Positions 12,701 through 21,418 of a DNA stretch of 64,000 bases are shown in pieces. The notes below the pieces were generated by a model. It saw only the letters and a list, made by a program, of their open reading frames with translations, was not told the DNA's origin and made no database searches. Position numbers and translations under genes: made by a program. This DNA comes from Lasioglossum baleicum (taxonomy: Eukaryota; Arthropoda; Insecta; Hymenoptera; Halictidae). The DNA is taken from assembly GCF_051020765.1 (NCBI RefSeq), contig NC_134932.1:868001-932000 (forward strand). Reading direction: 5' to 3'. The first letter of the stretch is position 1; every line of letters begins with the position of its first letter.

Positions 12701-13745
12701 TATGACCTAGATAATTGTCTGGGATGACATACGTACCGCTTGCTCGCAATGTCGTCTTAGTAACACTGTACGGCACGGTCTGCAACGGGTTGTCGTCAGT
12801 CTTCGATATTTGTAATTCGCCAGCTCTGCTGAAGATGATGACATCAGGGTGCTCTGTGTACGGGTGGCCCACCAACAGGGGTACCGCTTGGCTCTTGCTT
12901 GGAACGACGTGTATTTCTGATTTCACCTCTACACCGTCAATACTTATATTTGCTGTAAACACGCCCAACGGTTGTACTCGACCTTCTCCATATCCTACGA
13001 AACTGTTCAGGGTCGTTTCATGGTATGTTATGCCTAGCTCATGTGCGATATCTTGGCGTAAAGCCGTTACGCTGCTGCCAAGGTCAACATAGCATTTTAC
13101 ACTCCGACCACTAATAACTGCGTTTTTGAAGTACTTTTGGTGAGTATCTCCATCTATATACAGAACTCTCGCGGGCATATCGCGTTGACCGCTACGAACT
13201 GTCGTGTTTGGGCGAATGTTTTCCGTGCACGACCGCGAATAATGGCCCGACTTTCCACATTTAAAGCATGTTATACTTTGTGTTGCTTTTGGACACGTAC
13301 GTACGGTGTGACCTTGTTGTTTACAGGCGAAGCATCTTGCCTGATTGTCGTCACGAGGCCCTGGATTGTTTCGTCTCTCTTCCGTCTTTGCTGTCTCCTT
13401 CCAATATAGATTCGCGCTTCGCAAGTCTGCGAGAAGCTCACTGGGCTTCTTGTACCGGCTCAAAGGTCCTAAATAATCTCGAAAACGGGGATTATTAAGC
13501 CCGTCGGCGATCCACTCGATCGCTTCGCGGTCGCCCATTTGCGCACGATTACACTTCGCAAGTTTTTCATAAAAGTACTCGGCTATATCTTGACTTGGTT
13601 TCTTTTTGTAATTTTGAGCATCCAATCTAAGACTCACCTCACTCTCGTCTGATGGGAAGCTGTCTTTTAATAGTACTTTCCATTGTGCCCATGTCCGCTG
13701 GACACGTAGTAGACTGTCTCGCCATTTCCGTGCTACACCCTTTAG
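9717..13745 (-). CDS. Gypsy Gag (C-terminal part)-Pol polyprotein
   Basis: This is the open frame of the Gypsy element after an in-frame stop at 13746-13748. Counting from the Val codon at 13637, two CCHC zinc knuckles of Gag lie at about residues 102-115 and 124-137. The aspartic protease has its catalytic Asp near 185, in an Asp-Leu-Gly-Ser setting instead of the usual Asp-Thr/Ser-Gly. Reverse transcriptase spans about 440-650 with the catalytic Tyr-Leu-Asp-Asp at 594-597. RNase H runs from about 740 with His-Thr-Asp-Ala. Integrase has an HHCC zinc region at about 943-981 and the catalytic triad at about Asp1011, Asp1070 and Glu1106, followed by a chromatin-side C-terminal region. The product would copy element RNA into DNA in cytoplasmic particles and insert it in the nucleus. 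The length is normal for Gypsy Pol and no frameshift was seen. Confidence 0.93.
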   Translation of the reverse strand, partial: LKGVARKWRDSLLRVQRTWAQWKVLLKDSFPSDESEVSLRLDAQNYKKKPSQDIAEYFYEKLAKCNRAQMGDREAIEWIADGLNNPRFRDYLGPLSRYKKPSELLADLRSANLYWKETAKTEERRNNPGPRDDNQARCFACKQQGHTVRTCPKATQSITCFKCGKSGHYSRSCTENIRPNTTVRSGQRDMPARVLYIDGDTHQKYFKNAVISGRSVKCYVDLGSSVTALRQDIAHELGITYHETTLNSFVGYGEGRVQPLGVFTANISIDGVEVKSEIHVVPSKSQAVPLLVGHPYTEHPDVIIFSRAGELQISKTDDNPLQTVPYSVTKTTLRASGTYVIPDNYLGHIIVAGDLPDQGLCVEGGLREKGPVIPRCIVSMDEQGETILPVLNITGEELTIKEGDVVSRGEVYEERTCEREINDEPVTSDQVDTDLVGEEADNILAVLNDNRDIIANNIYQIGKTDRATMRIELISEKPLVYRTYRLSYHERQQLRDMTNDLKDADIIEDSASPYASPVLLVRKRNGEVRMCVDYRGINNLTVKDRYPLPRIDDQLDRLRGQKHYTSLDLFSGYYQVLVDPKSRDKTAFVTPDGQYQFKRMPFGLCNAPSVFQRMINTVLGSLKYDIALAYLDDVIIPSMTVEEGLARLTTIFTVFREAGLTINLRKCHFFKSQIGYLGFEVSALGIQPSERKVECVRSFPTPKTARDVRSFVGLASYFRRFVKGFALIAKPLTDLLKKNEKFIWETTQNNAFETIKRMLISKPVLTIYDHSAKTEVHTDACASGLGAVLLQQQNGKDWHPISFYSRKTTSEEAKYHSFELEALAIVCALERFRVYLIGIHFVIKTDCNSLKMLGSKRDLNPRIGRWFVKLSEFDYSIEYHTAKQNDVADVLSRNPVEEARETVVTGLPVLGIKINTDWIAAMQRADAEILALRDRLEAGERDAHDKFTMYNARVYKITKGRWRLYVPTELRYEVVAEAHKSLAHLGIEKTLSKVKETYYFPKMRDFVTKYVNRCISCLYYKNPGGKKPGFLHPLDKGNTPFQSVHIDHLGPLLTTEQGNKYIVATICGYSKYVTLQAVVDVGAETTLKFLLGFMSHYGRPERIISDRGTAFTAHVFEKFCNEHEIQHIKIATGTSRANGQIERLNSVILNCLSTTTENLFGEDWDRHVHEVQWALNSSQHRVTRRTPYDIIFNYKVTGWHESPLTREIRELNEELGTQEEGACVATLLEKNKEALAKQFNKTRTKARQYKIGDIVLLKSEPPATGESRKLTPKYRGPYEVEQVLENDRYVIRDIEGEQQSQRAYRGIVAVDKLKHINMSAGQYKNRTQTRAAVVKPHEIEID

Positions 13746-13934
13746 TTAAGCAAGGGCATAGTGTCGTATCGCTACCTCGTCCCAGTTGTACAGGTCTCCG
13801 TATTCCTCCATTTTCTCGATCCATTCCTCGATGGTTAGCTCGTTTGTAACAGGATCAAACGGCGGCAGCACACTCGTCGTGTCTCGAAAATGCCTACTCC
13901 TCTCATCTTCATAAAACTCCCCGTTTGTCGCCAT
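13746..13934 (-). pseudogene. Gypsy Gag N-terminal fragment before an in-frame stop
   Basis: The likely start codon at 13934 gives a protein beginning Met-Ala-Thr-Asn-Gly-Glu. The frame runs into a TAA at 13746-13748 after about 62 codons. The same reading frame then continues without interruption into Gag-Pol, and the residues on both sides of the stop look like one continuous Gag segment. This is either a single inactivating nonsense mutation or, less likely, a read-through signal. An upstream in-frame Met at 14018 is possible but lies close to the primer-binding region. Confidence 0.75.
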
Positions 13935-14223
13935 TTCGGAGGATAAAATTACGTATTCGCCCCTACTGGCCGCGATTTTAGTCCGAAATGTAATGCAGAT
14001 GCAGTATTCGCGCCTCACGCCTGCCTGCTATACCTCGACAAAGGAACCGACACGTTAACGACGTAATACGCGCCACGTGCTCCAAGTTTCGCGCACTTCC
14101 TATTACGACTGCTCCGCTCGTTTTCTCCGCGTTCTCACACGAATCGCTAATATCGATTAAATATTAATATCGCGATCGACTACACTCGATTACGTGAAAC
14201 GTAGCGATCCCACTTCTGATATC

Positions 14224-14449
14224 TGTGGTGCTCTTAACAAATTTTATTCGACAACGTCCGTACACTTCTGTGGTTCGATTCAATCTCTCCATACAATTGC
14301 CGATGTAAGGCGTACATGATTCGTTAGGTGTCGCTAATGGTCATTATGCGACACCTGCCGCGATTCTCACTTTACTCTTTCTCACTCTACTCTCTCTCAG
14401 TCTCTCTCTCTCTCACTCACTCATACGGCATACTGCTACACGGTGACCA
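14224..14449 (-). repeat. 5' LTR of the Gypsy element
   Basis: The 226-bp LTR is the promoter-side repeat, because coding runs on the minus strand. Just inside it (14200-14223), the minus strand reads ATCAGAAGTGGGAT, the likely primer-binding area. The same core (TCAGAAGTGGGAT) lies next to the 5' LTR of the second Gypsy element at 27050-27067, suggesting the same primer tRNA. Confidence 0.9.
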
Positions 14450-14691
14450 TACAATAATTAAAGGTTTAGTAATTGATTAGCTACCAACATGTTTAACAAT
14501 GTAAACAATATTTTGCATAATGGGACAGCAATTTTTAGTGGTGATTTCGAGTCACCACTGGAGTGCTAAGGGTTAAAGATGGTAGAAATTGCAGGATATT
14601 ACAACAATGACAAATATTATAAAGCAGATACGCTAACGTTACCGTTATCGCGTCAGAAGGAATAGCTGCAAGCTGCAAGTACAATTGTATA
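14450..14691. repeat. Block B continuation beyond the Gypsy insertion
   Basis: The segment starts with the right-hand target duplication TACAAT and is collinear with inverted 62764-62999. It ends at the TA that begins the foldback element, where similarity to the 62764 copy continues only to ATTGTATA. Confidence 0.85.
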
Positions 14692-15434
14692 CAGGGTGTC
14701 CCAAAATTCGTGAAAATCCCGAAAGGGGGTGGTCCCTGAGACCATTCTAAGAGACATTTTCCTTTGCACCAATGTCAACTGCGGCTTTGTTTAGGAGTTA
14801 TTAACGAAAAACACGGACCAATCAGAGCGCGGCCTGGCCCGCCGCGCCGCGCCGCGCCGGCAAGCGAGTGTCGGTGGTACGCCGTGACATCGCAACGAAC
14901 AAGAGTTTCTCGATAATGTGAATCCTCTCCGATTTCGATGAGCTTTGGATACGTTGTCCAGACCATGATTGTGAACAACATTTCTCTTTAGACTTTTTGG
15001 CGATCGGCTTTAGTTTACGAGATAATCGTAAAAAAAGAGAAGAAGCAGAAACTGATTGAATTAAAAACTCACGTATTCAGCCGTAAATCCATTTGCTGCT
15101 TCGAAATGTGTGTCACTGGGTCACTCGGTGACGAACTGCACAGATGTCTTCAGGTACAAGGCAGTACCGAAAGCCAAGGGACGTACGGCCAGGTCGACGA
15201 ACTGCACAGCCGGTGGTAGAAGGCCTAAGGGATGCGCGGTCAAGTCGACGATCCAGAATTTAACTTTCACTTTCGAATCGATAAATAATTCGTATGTTTA
15301 TTTTACACAGATGCCTTGAAATTTTTCCACACTCACAATCACTGTTCACATTTGTCAACACATAGTTATGCACTAATAATAATTGCCATATCCCTTGTAC
15401 TGCTGCACAAATCACAACAATCAGGTAATGCAAT

Positions 15435-15641
15435 CACTAGACTGCGGATTTCATGCATTTGTAGCAAACATGAGTAGGTGCATTTTAATACAGTAGAGAG
15501 ATTAAAATAATTTCAAAACACCAATGTATTATTTTCAAATTCTTAAAATGATCACAGTAAGAATCAAATATCTGTCTGGCTCCTGTCCCTTGTAATAGCG
15601 GCAGCCAACATTCATTTTGCATAAAGATTCGCAGTCTAGTG
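15435..15641. mobile_element. 207-bp MITE inside left foldback arm
   Basis: The ends are CACTAGACTGCGGAT and, inverted, TCGCAGTCTAGTG, with AT flanking on both sides. An inverted copy lies at the matching place of the other arm (16363-16569), and a relative lies at 19433-19636. It therefore inserted before the palindrome formed, or was copied with it. Confidence 0.75.
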
Positions 15642-16362
15642 ATTAGTTTAAATATCACTATCAAAAACACAGCTAATAGCAACCGTTAGCTTTGAATTGA
15701 CAAGTCTTTGGTGATGTTCTCTCTACCGCGGCTCGAACGACACTGATTTTCCTCAAGATTTTTCTAAAGAATTTAGGAAGGGTATTTAGAGTGTCGAAAT
15801 TCGAAATGCACGCTGTAGCACGAGAACGACGGGACGGTTAGACGAAAAACAGAATGCGAGAAGGACCGCTGTAAGCTTTGTGGCAAACACATGTTTAGTT
15901 TTTCCTGCAGGTTGGTACGTAGAGTCGATGGGTAACTGTTCGAAAACGTCATCCGTCCTTTTACCCAGCAAGGGGTAAAAATGTCAGGTCAGCGTAGCAT
16001 CCCTATTGTCCTATACCTTCCTTAAGAAACTTTCTAAAAGAAGGACAGACGACGTTTTCGAACGGTTACCCATCGACTCTGCGTACCAATCTACAGGAAA
16101 ACCTAAACATGTGATTGCCATAAGTCTTAAAGCGGTCCTTCTCGTATCCTGTTTTTCGTCCAACCGTCCCGTCGTTCTCGTGCTACAGCGTGCATTTCGA
16201 ATTTCGACACTCTAAATGCCCTTCCTAAATTCTTTAGAAAAATCTTGCGGAAAATCAGTGTCGTTCGAGCCGCGGTAGAGAGAACATCTCCAAAGACTTG
16301 TAAATTCAAAGCTAACGGTTGCTATGTATTAGCTGTTTTTTGACTGTGATATTTAAACTAAT

Positions 16363-16569
16363 CACTAGACTGCGAATCTTTATGCAAAATGAATGTTGGC
16401 TGCCGCTATTACAAGGGACAGGAGCCAGACAGATATTTGATTCTTACTGTGATCATTTTAAGAATTTGAAAATAATACATTGGTGTTTTGAAATTATTTT
16501 AATCTCTCTACTGTATTAAAATGCACCTACTCATGTTTGCCACAAATGCATGAAATCCGCAGTCTAGTG
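16363..16569. mobile_element. 207-bp MITE inside right foldback arm
   Basis: This is the mirror copy of the MITE at 15435-15641, with the same CACTAGACTGCG and CGCAGTCTAGTG ends and the same length. Confidence 0.75.
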
Positions 16570-18472
16570 ATTGCATTACCTGATTGTTGTGATTTGTGCA
16601 GCAGTACAAGGGATATGGCAATTATTATTAGTGCATAACTATGTGTTGACAAATGTGAACAGTGATTGTGAGTGTGGAAAAATTTTGAGGCATCTGTGTG
16701 AAATAAACATACGAATTATTTATCCATTCGAAAGTGAAAGTGAAATTCTGGATCGTCGACTTGACCGCGCATCCCTTAGGCCTTCTACCACCGGCTGTGC
16801 AGTTCGTCGACCTGGCCGTACGTCCCTTGGCTTTCGGTACTGCCGTGTACCTGAAGACATCTGTGCAGTTCGTCACCGAGTGACCCAGTGACACACATTT
16901 CGAAGCAGCAAATGGATTTACGGCTGAATACGTGAGGTTTTAGTTCAATCAGTTTCTGCTTATTCTCTTTTTTTACGATTATCTCGTAAACTAAAGCCGA
17001 TCGCCAAAAGTCTAAAGAGAAATGTTGTTCAGAATCATGGTCTTGACAACGTATCCAAAGCTCATCGAAATCGGAGAGGATTCACATTATCGAGAAACTC
17101 TTGTTCGTTGCGATGTCACGGCGTACCACCGACACTCGCTTGCCGGCGTGGCGCGTCGCGGCGTGCCAGGGCGCGCTCTGATTGGTCCGTGTTTTTCGTT
17201 AATAACTCCTAAACAAAGCCGCAGTTGACATTGGTGCAAAGGAAAATATCTCTTAGAATGGTCTCAGGAACCACCCCCTTTCGGGATTTTCACGAATTTT
17301 GGGACACCCTGTAGAACTTGCCATGTTGCCATGCTTTACGGCTTACGGAAACGAAACTGAAATTCGACTGTCGAGCCGTCGAGCGTATGAATCGCAATCT
17401 GGAGCTAGCCTTCGGGTCCCCGTGCAGCGAGGATTTTTTTTTTATTTTTATTTTTCATTACTTTTTTAATTACATTTTTTAACCTTCCAAAAAATTAAAA
17501 ATGTTAAAACTATGTTCAAAATATGTATTCATTTTAAATAGAAACTTTTTGTTACTGTCATAATTGCATTAATAAAAATTGGTATATGATCGAGAACAGA
17601 TTGATGGTATTTATTTGGACTGATTGGAGAATACGAAAATGCAGGAAGTATTTTTTAGTTTATGAAACAATTTGTAGATTTATTAGTTGTCAAACAAATA
17701 ATAAAATAAATTGTATAATATATATAAATTGATTTTATACTAGCATACACAAGTTTATTTGATCTTCTGTCTTCCTATAATAAAAAAACACAGTCATAAC
17801 TATAATTATAATAGAATTTCATAAAATATTGAGGTTATTGCAAACTCATCTTTTTTCGCGATGATGCTCTAATTTTATTGCTTCTCTCGAATGTCCATTT
17901 CCTTCCGAGACAGTGCGTTTCTAAGTGTAAATAAAAAATGTTGATATAAAATGTATCATAATTAAACTACAATTATTCTAATAACGTAGAATGTAGTACA
18001 TATTAAGTTTTAATTACCAGGATTTTCTTCTTCGACGTTAAGCACCCTTTACTGCTTCTCGTAATTTACGTATATGGACATTAGGGTGGACCTTATTTTT
18101 CGACCATGAAATTTTTTTGTCCCGTAAACCAGAATTGTAACAAATGTTGAGAAAATGATCTGGAAAAATTTTGGGGCCGATTGGATCATGGGAAAATGAG
18201 GCGCAGCAAATTTGAAAATTTTGAATTTTTTAAATCTTTACATAAATAGACGTTATGATATATCGTTGAATTTGTCTTTTTTCTCTTTAAGAATCCGTAT
18301 GTAGCATAAACAGTTGTTGATAGAAAAAACATCCGTGACTTTGAAAACTTGAAATAATTACTTTGAAAAAAAATTTTTTCTCTGATACTATATCCACCTC
18401 CTCATATACTACAACTTTTGTTTGAAGAGTTTTTTTATATATACATAACTGACAGAGATATTAAGGGGCGTA

Positions 18473-18558
18473 ATTTGCATTATTCGGAAGCATACAACTG
18501 CGCATATAGCTATTTTCATAGCTACATGCTGCCGAATAATGAAAATTACGCCTCGTAA
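18473..18558. repeat. Hairpin in block A copy 1
   Basis: GGGGCGTAATTTGCATTATT pairs with the inverted segment ending AATTACGCCTC; the loop holds ATAGCTATTTTCATAGCTA. It is conserved in the other block A copies at about 38693-38786 and 52105-52203. Confidence 0.65.
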
Positions 18559-19068
18559 TCGAAAAAATAGGACTTTTGAGGCAGATAGCGCCCTAGATCG
18601 ATGTTTTATCTAGCGTTTTTGACTAGTGAAAAACCCCGTGTTTGTATTATCGAGAAATGAGTAAATGAATATCTTGCAATCCTGGAAGTCTCTCTACTAC
18701 CTTAACTAAATTCATTAATACGCTCCAATCTACAAAAGAAAAACAGTTAAAATATCGGAAAAAGAAGTTATTATGAATAATAAGTAGACTGACTGAAACA
18801 TAGACTGAAGGTGGTCAATGATACCGCTGAACGGGGCGTTAAACTAATGGAGGATCATATTAAAATTTTATATAGAAACAAAGTGGAGAAATAATATATA
18901 CTATACAAACTGTGATGGAATATCGACAGCAGTATCCTGACGCCACAAAACAGATTTGTCAAAGGATTTTTAAATATTTTTTAATATAGAGAGAGAAACA
19001 CCTGATCAAACCCTACATGCGATTAATTGCATTTTTAAGAGGCATTGAAGACAGCTTATTAACTGAGA

Positions 19069-19194
19069 GTTATTAAAGTTTTCATTTTCCTCAGAGTCAG
19101 TAAGTTCTTTATTTTTCTCGGAGTCATTAAGTTTTCCATTTTTCTTGGAGTTATTCAATTTTTCATTTTCCTCAGTGTCGTCAAGTTTTTTCAT
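19069..19194 (-). repeat. 27-bp minisatellite in a short open frame
   Basis: On the minus strand, a 27-bp unit repeats about five times and reads as a nine-residue motif of the form Glu-Asn-Glu-Lys-Leu-Asn-Asn-Ser-Lys. The frame starts Met-Lys-Lys-Leu-Asp-Asp and runs past the repeats to 19006. The copy at 39300-39425 is alike; the copy at 51423-51600 has extra units. No domain is recognised, and a real protein is unproven. Confidence 0.6.
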
Positions 19195-19432
19195 ATAGTC
19201 CAGTCGGCAGGTCGAAAAAAGGCGTCTACCTGGAAAGTATTCCGAACTTAATGAAATTTTGACACGTCATTTAGGGGTACTCTGGGGTGTCGAATCTCAG
19301 TTTCGACCTCGAGGACCCTGTGCTAACTTGGGGAGGGGGAAAAAACCACTACTTTTATTACCTTGTTTTGGTTTTTCGCCTATCGGGCTCGAGTCGGGTA
19401 CGCGATACATCAGACACATCGGGAAGCTTATG

Positions 19433-19636
19433 ACTAGACTGCGGATTTTATGCATGTATGACAAAAATGTACACGTTCAATTTAAAGCAGTGGACATGTT
19501 AAAAATATTTAAGGACATCAACGTATTAGTTTCAGCTTAATAGGATAATTAAAAGAAGAATACAATTTATATTTGGCTCATATGCCGTGCAATCAATGCA
19601 AACATTTTTTATTTTGCATAAAGATCCGCAGTGTAC
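19433..19636. mobile_element. MITE related to the 207-bp family
   Basis: It begins ACTAGACTGCGGATTTTATG and ends ATCCGCAGTGTACT, an imperfect inverted repeat of the same ends as at 15435-15641. The interior differs. It is also present in block A copy 2 at about 39664-39867. Confidence 0.6.
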
Positions 19637-20030
19637 TCATGACTCACCTTTGTCGGGCGGCTTCTAAAACAATAGAACAAGATCGCGCGAATGGTACGTA
19701 TTTCTTTCATAACTTGTCCATAATGTGATTTTTATATAAGTACATTAGGTATATTCGGCAGACATGTGCATGATCGTTATTTGTATTAAAATTTGAAATA
19801 ATGCACGTTTCACGTGAAAAAATTATAAGAAAATATTTACAACGTGGTATGTAATAAGTTATGATAACTTTTCAGTGGGTGATGTTTTTATTAACTGTTA
19901 AGTAACCTACTTAACTATCATTAATCTTACACAAATTCTTAAAAGATAATATATAGTATACAATATAAAATAAAATAGAAATTAACTTAAAATAAAATCA
20001 TATAAAATAAAAAACTAGAGGGTTATTGTT

Positions 20031-20092
20031 GCTCGCTCGCTTCGCTCGCTCGCGAGTAGGGTTGTTTTTGCTCGCTCGCGGATAGGACTGCT
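20031..20092. repeat. GCTCGCTCGC simple-sequence tract
   Basis: This is a run of GCTC/GCTT repeats around GCTCGCTCGCTTCGCTCGCT. Copy 2 at about 40322-40383 carries an additional TTGCTCGCTCGC unit, so the tract is length-variable. Confidence 0.7.
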
Positions 20093-20467
20093 CTTGCGAA
20101 AGGGTTAGTGGTACGCATGGCTAGTAGTACCTATAGCTATTAATGTTTTTTTTTTATTTGGTGTGTGACTCTCCACGAGCCACACAAAGAACTTCCCGAT
20201 TCGTTAGTTGCAGTATATTATTATCATTATTAAGTGTACGTTTTAAGAAGATTATACGTTTTCAGGGAAATTCAATAGTTTTCTACTTATCAAAATGTTT
20301 GCTATATGGCGTCACATTAAACCAACATCGTATGCTCGTTGCTCGCTTGGTTCCTTGTTATAGCATACTAATGTTGCAAAATAAATTGTCTTAATTAGTT
20401 TTTCGCAAACGATACAACTCCTCATTATCCGGGTTTGCAGTAGTGATCTTGGTTTTCTTCGATACTG

Positions 20468-20761
20468 TTAATTTAAATTGTCCCAAAATATATAAACTGC
20501 GCTCAATTTTGAAACTCTGCTCAGTGCTACATACAATATTTGTAAAGTTCGCCTTTCTGATTTTTTAAAATCCAAACATACTTTCTCGTATGTTTGTCCC
20601 TGACTTTTATGAATCGTAATCGCTTCAGCAGGAACCACTGGAAATTGACTACGTGTGATTTGATATTTTTCCTCACTCGACATATTTACTTGATTCGATA
20701 TTTTTATTATTGGTGTAAAATTTTGATCAATATTTGTGCATTTTTCATATAATCACGATAA
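20468..20761 (-). pseudogene. Pif1-type helicase C-terminal remnant, copy 1
   Basis: The minus-strand frame 20683-20468 (71 aa) holds two helicase motifs of the Pif1/RecD group: an Ile-Thr-Ile-His-Lys-Ser-Gln-Gly segment (motif V) and Leu-Tyr-Val-Ala-Leu-Ser-Arg-Val (motif VI), close to the normal C-terminus. Such helicases occur in Helitrons and other large transposons. Upstream residues continue to about 20761 only after a frame change; copy 2 keeps them in frame. The Walker A/B part, replication-initiator domain and other transposon domains are missing. It is a remnant of a transposon helicase, not the host PIF1 gene. Confidence 0.75.
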
Positions 20762-21383
20762 CGAGTTCTTACTTTCACTCCTACTCTGGCCAATTGAAAA
20801 TCTAACCACAATATAGACGGAATTTTAGTATTTTCTTGAAAAGTAATAAATTTTAATATTCCGCATGTGTGCTCCATTAATCAATCCGTTTTCAACATCA
20901 ATGTTATTAATAATTATCATATAGTTTATATCAATTTTCAATTTAATCTCAATTAATAATTCGTTTTGAACTGATTGTTTTTTTAAAGATTGTAATATAA
21001 ATTTTTTTTTGTACTTTCATCGATATTCTTTGAAAATGTATTCTCGCGAGTAGAGATGATTAACTCACTCTTGCATTGGGATAATTTTCGATTATTGTAA
21101 GCGGAAACATCATCGTAAGGTACAAAAAAAAATTTTTTGTGTAATTACGTTTGTTTCTTCGGTGGAAACTTTCCGTTCTCTCGTATAAATTGCATTGTTG
21201 AATGAACTTCTTTCGAAAAAACTAAAAAAACTAAAAAACTACTTGACCAAAATGGACCAAAATCTAATCAGCTCTAAGTTACAGCGAGGCATATCGGTTG
21301 CATCATTCATCATCCTGATCGCGTTGTTACTTTTTCTGAAAACGTTAACGAAAAATTTGATTACATAGAAACGGCCATACGCG

Positions 21384-21388
<5 letters not shown>

Positions 21389-21417
<29 letters not shown>

Positions 21418-21418
21418 T
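21389..21418. repeat. GC/CA dinucleotide microsatellite
   Basis: A (CG)n run followed by (CA)n. The copy 2 equivalent at about 41686-41730 is longer, showing length drift since duplication. Confidence 0.85.

Larger units (their letters stand above)
9402..14449 (-). mobile_element. Near-intact Gypsy LTR retrotransposon
   Basis: Two LTRs of 224 and 226 bp (9402-9625 and 14224-14449) start TG and end CA and differ only by a TC-repeat step and about one base. The element is flanked by TACAAT on both sides (9396-9401 and 14450-14455). The uninterrupted target is present in an inverted copy of the flank at 62994-62999, which directly shows the insertion. Coding runs on the minus strand: Gag, protease, reverse transcriptase, RNase H and integrase in one frame, with a single in-frame stop near the Gag start. 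No envelope gene is seen. LTR similarity indicates a recent insertion. Confidence 0.95.
14692..17311. mobile_element. 2.6 kb foldback (giant hairpin) element
   Basis: The element starts CAGGGTGTCCCAAAATTCGT and ends with the reverse complement. It is flanked by TA on each side (14690-14691 and 17312-17313). Its two arms, roughly 14692-15975 and 16040-17311, are reverse complements over about 1.27 kb with modest divergence, leaving a loop of under 100 bp. Both arms contain a GC-rich stretch (near 14830-14870 and 17140-17175) and a nested MITE. The TA flanks and CAGGGTG ends fit a Tc1/mariner-type target preference, but no transposase is present. The open frames inside are mirrored in both arms and do not resemble proteins. 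Confidence 0.9.

Noticed and set aside
14775..17228. Short frames of 60-106 codons inside the foldback element
   Set aside because: Each has a mirror copy in the opposite arm with indels; no domain and no start context.
20468..20683. Host PIF1 helicase gene
   Set aside because: Only the last motifs are present, in duplicated transposon blocks, with no exon structure or ATP-binding half.
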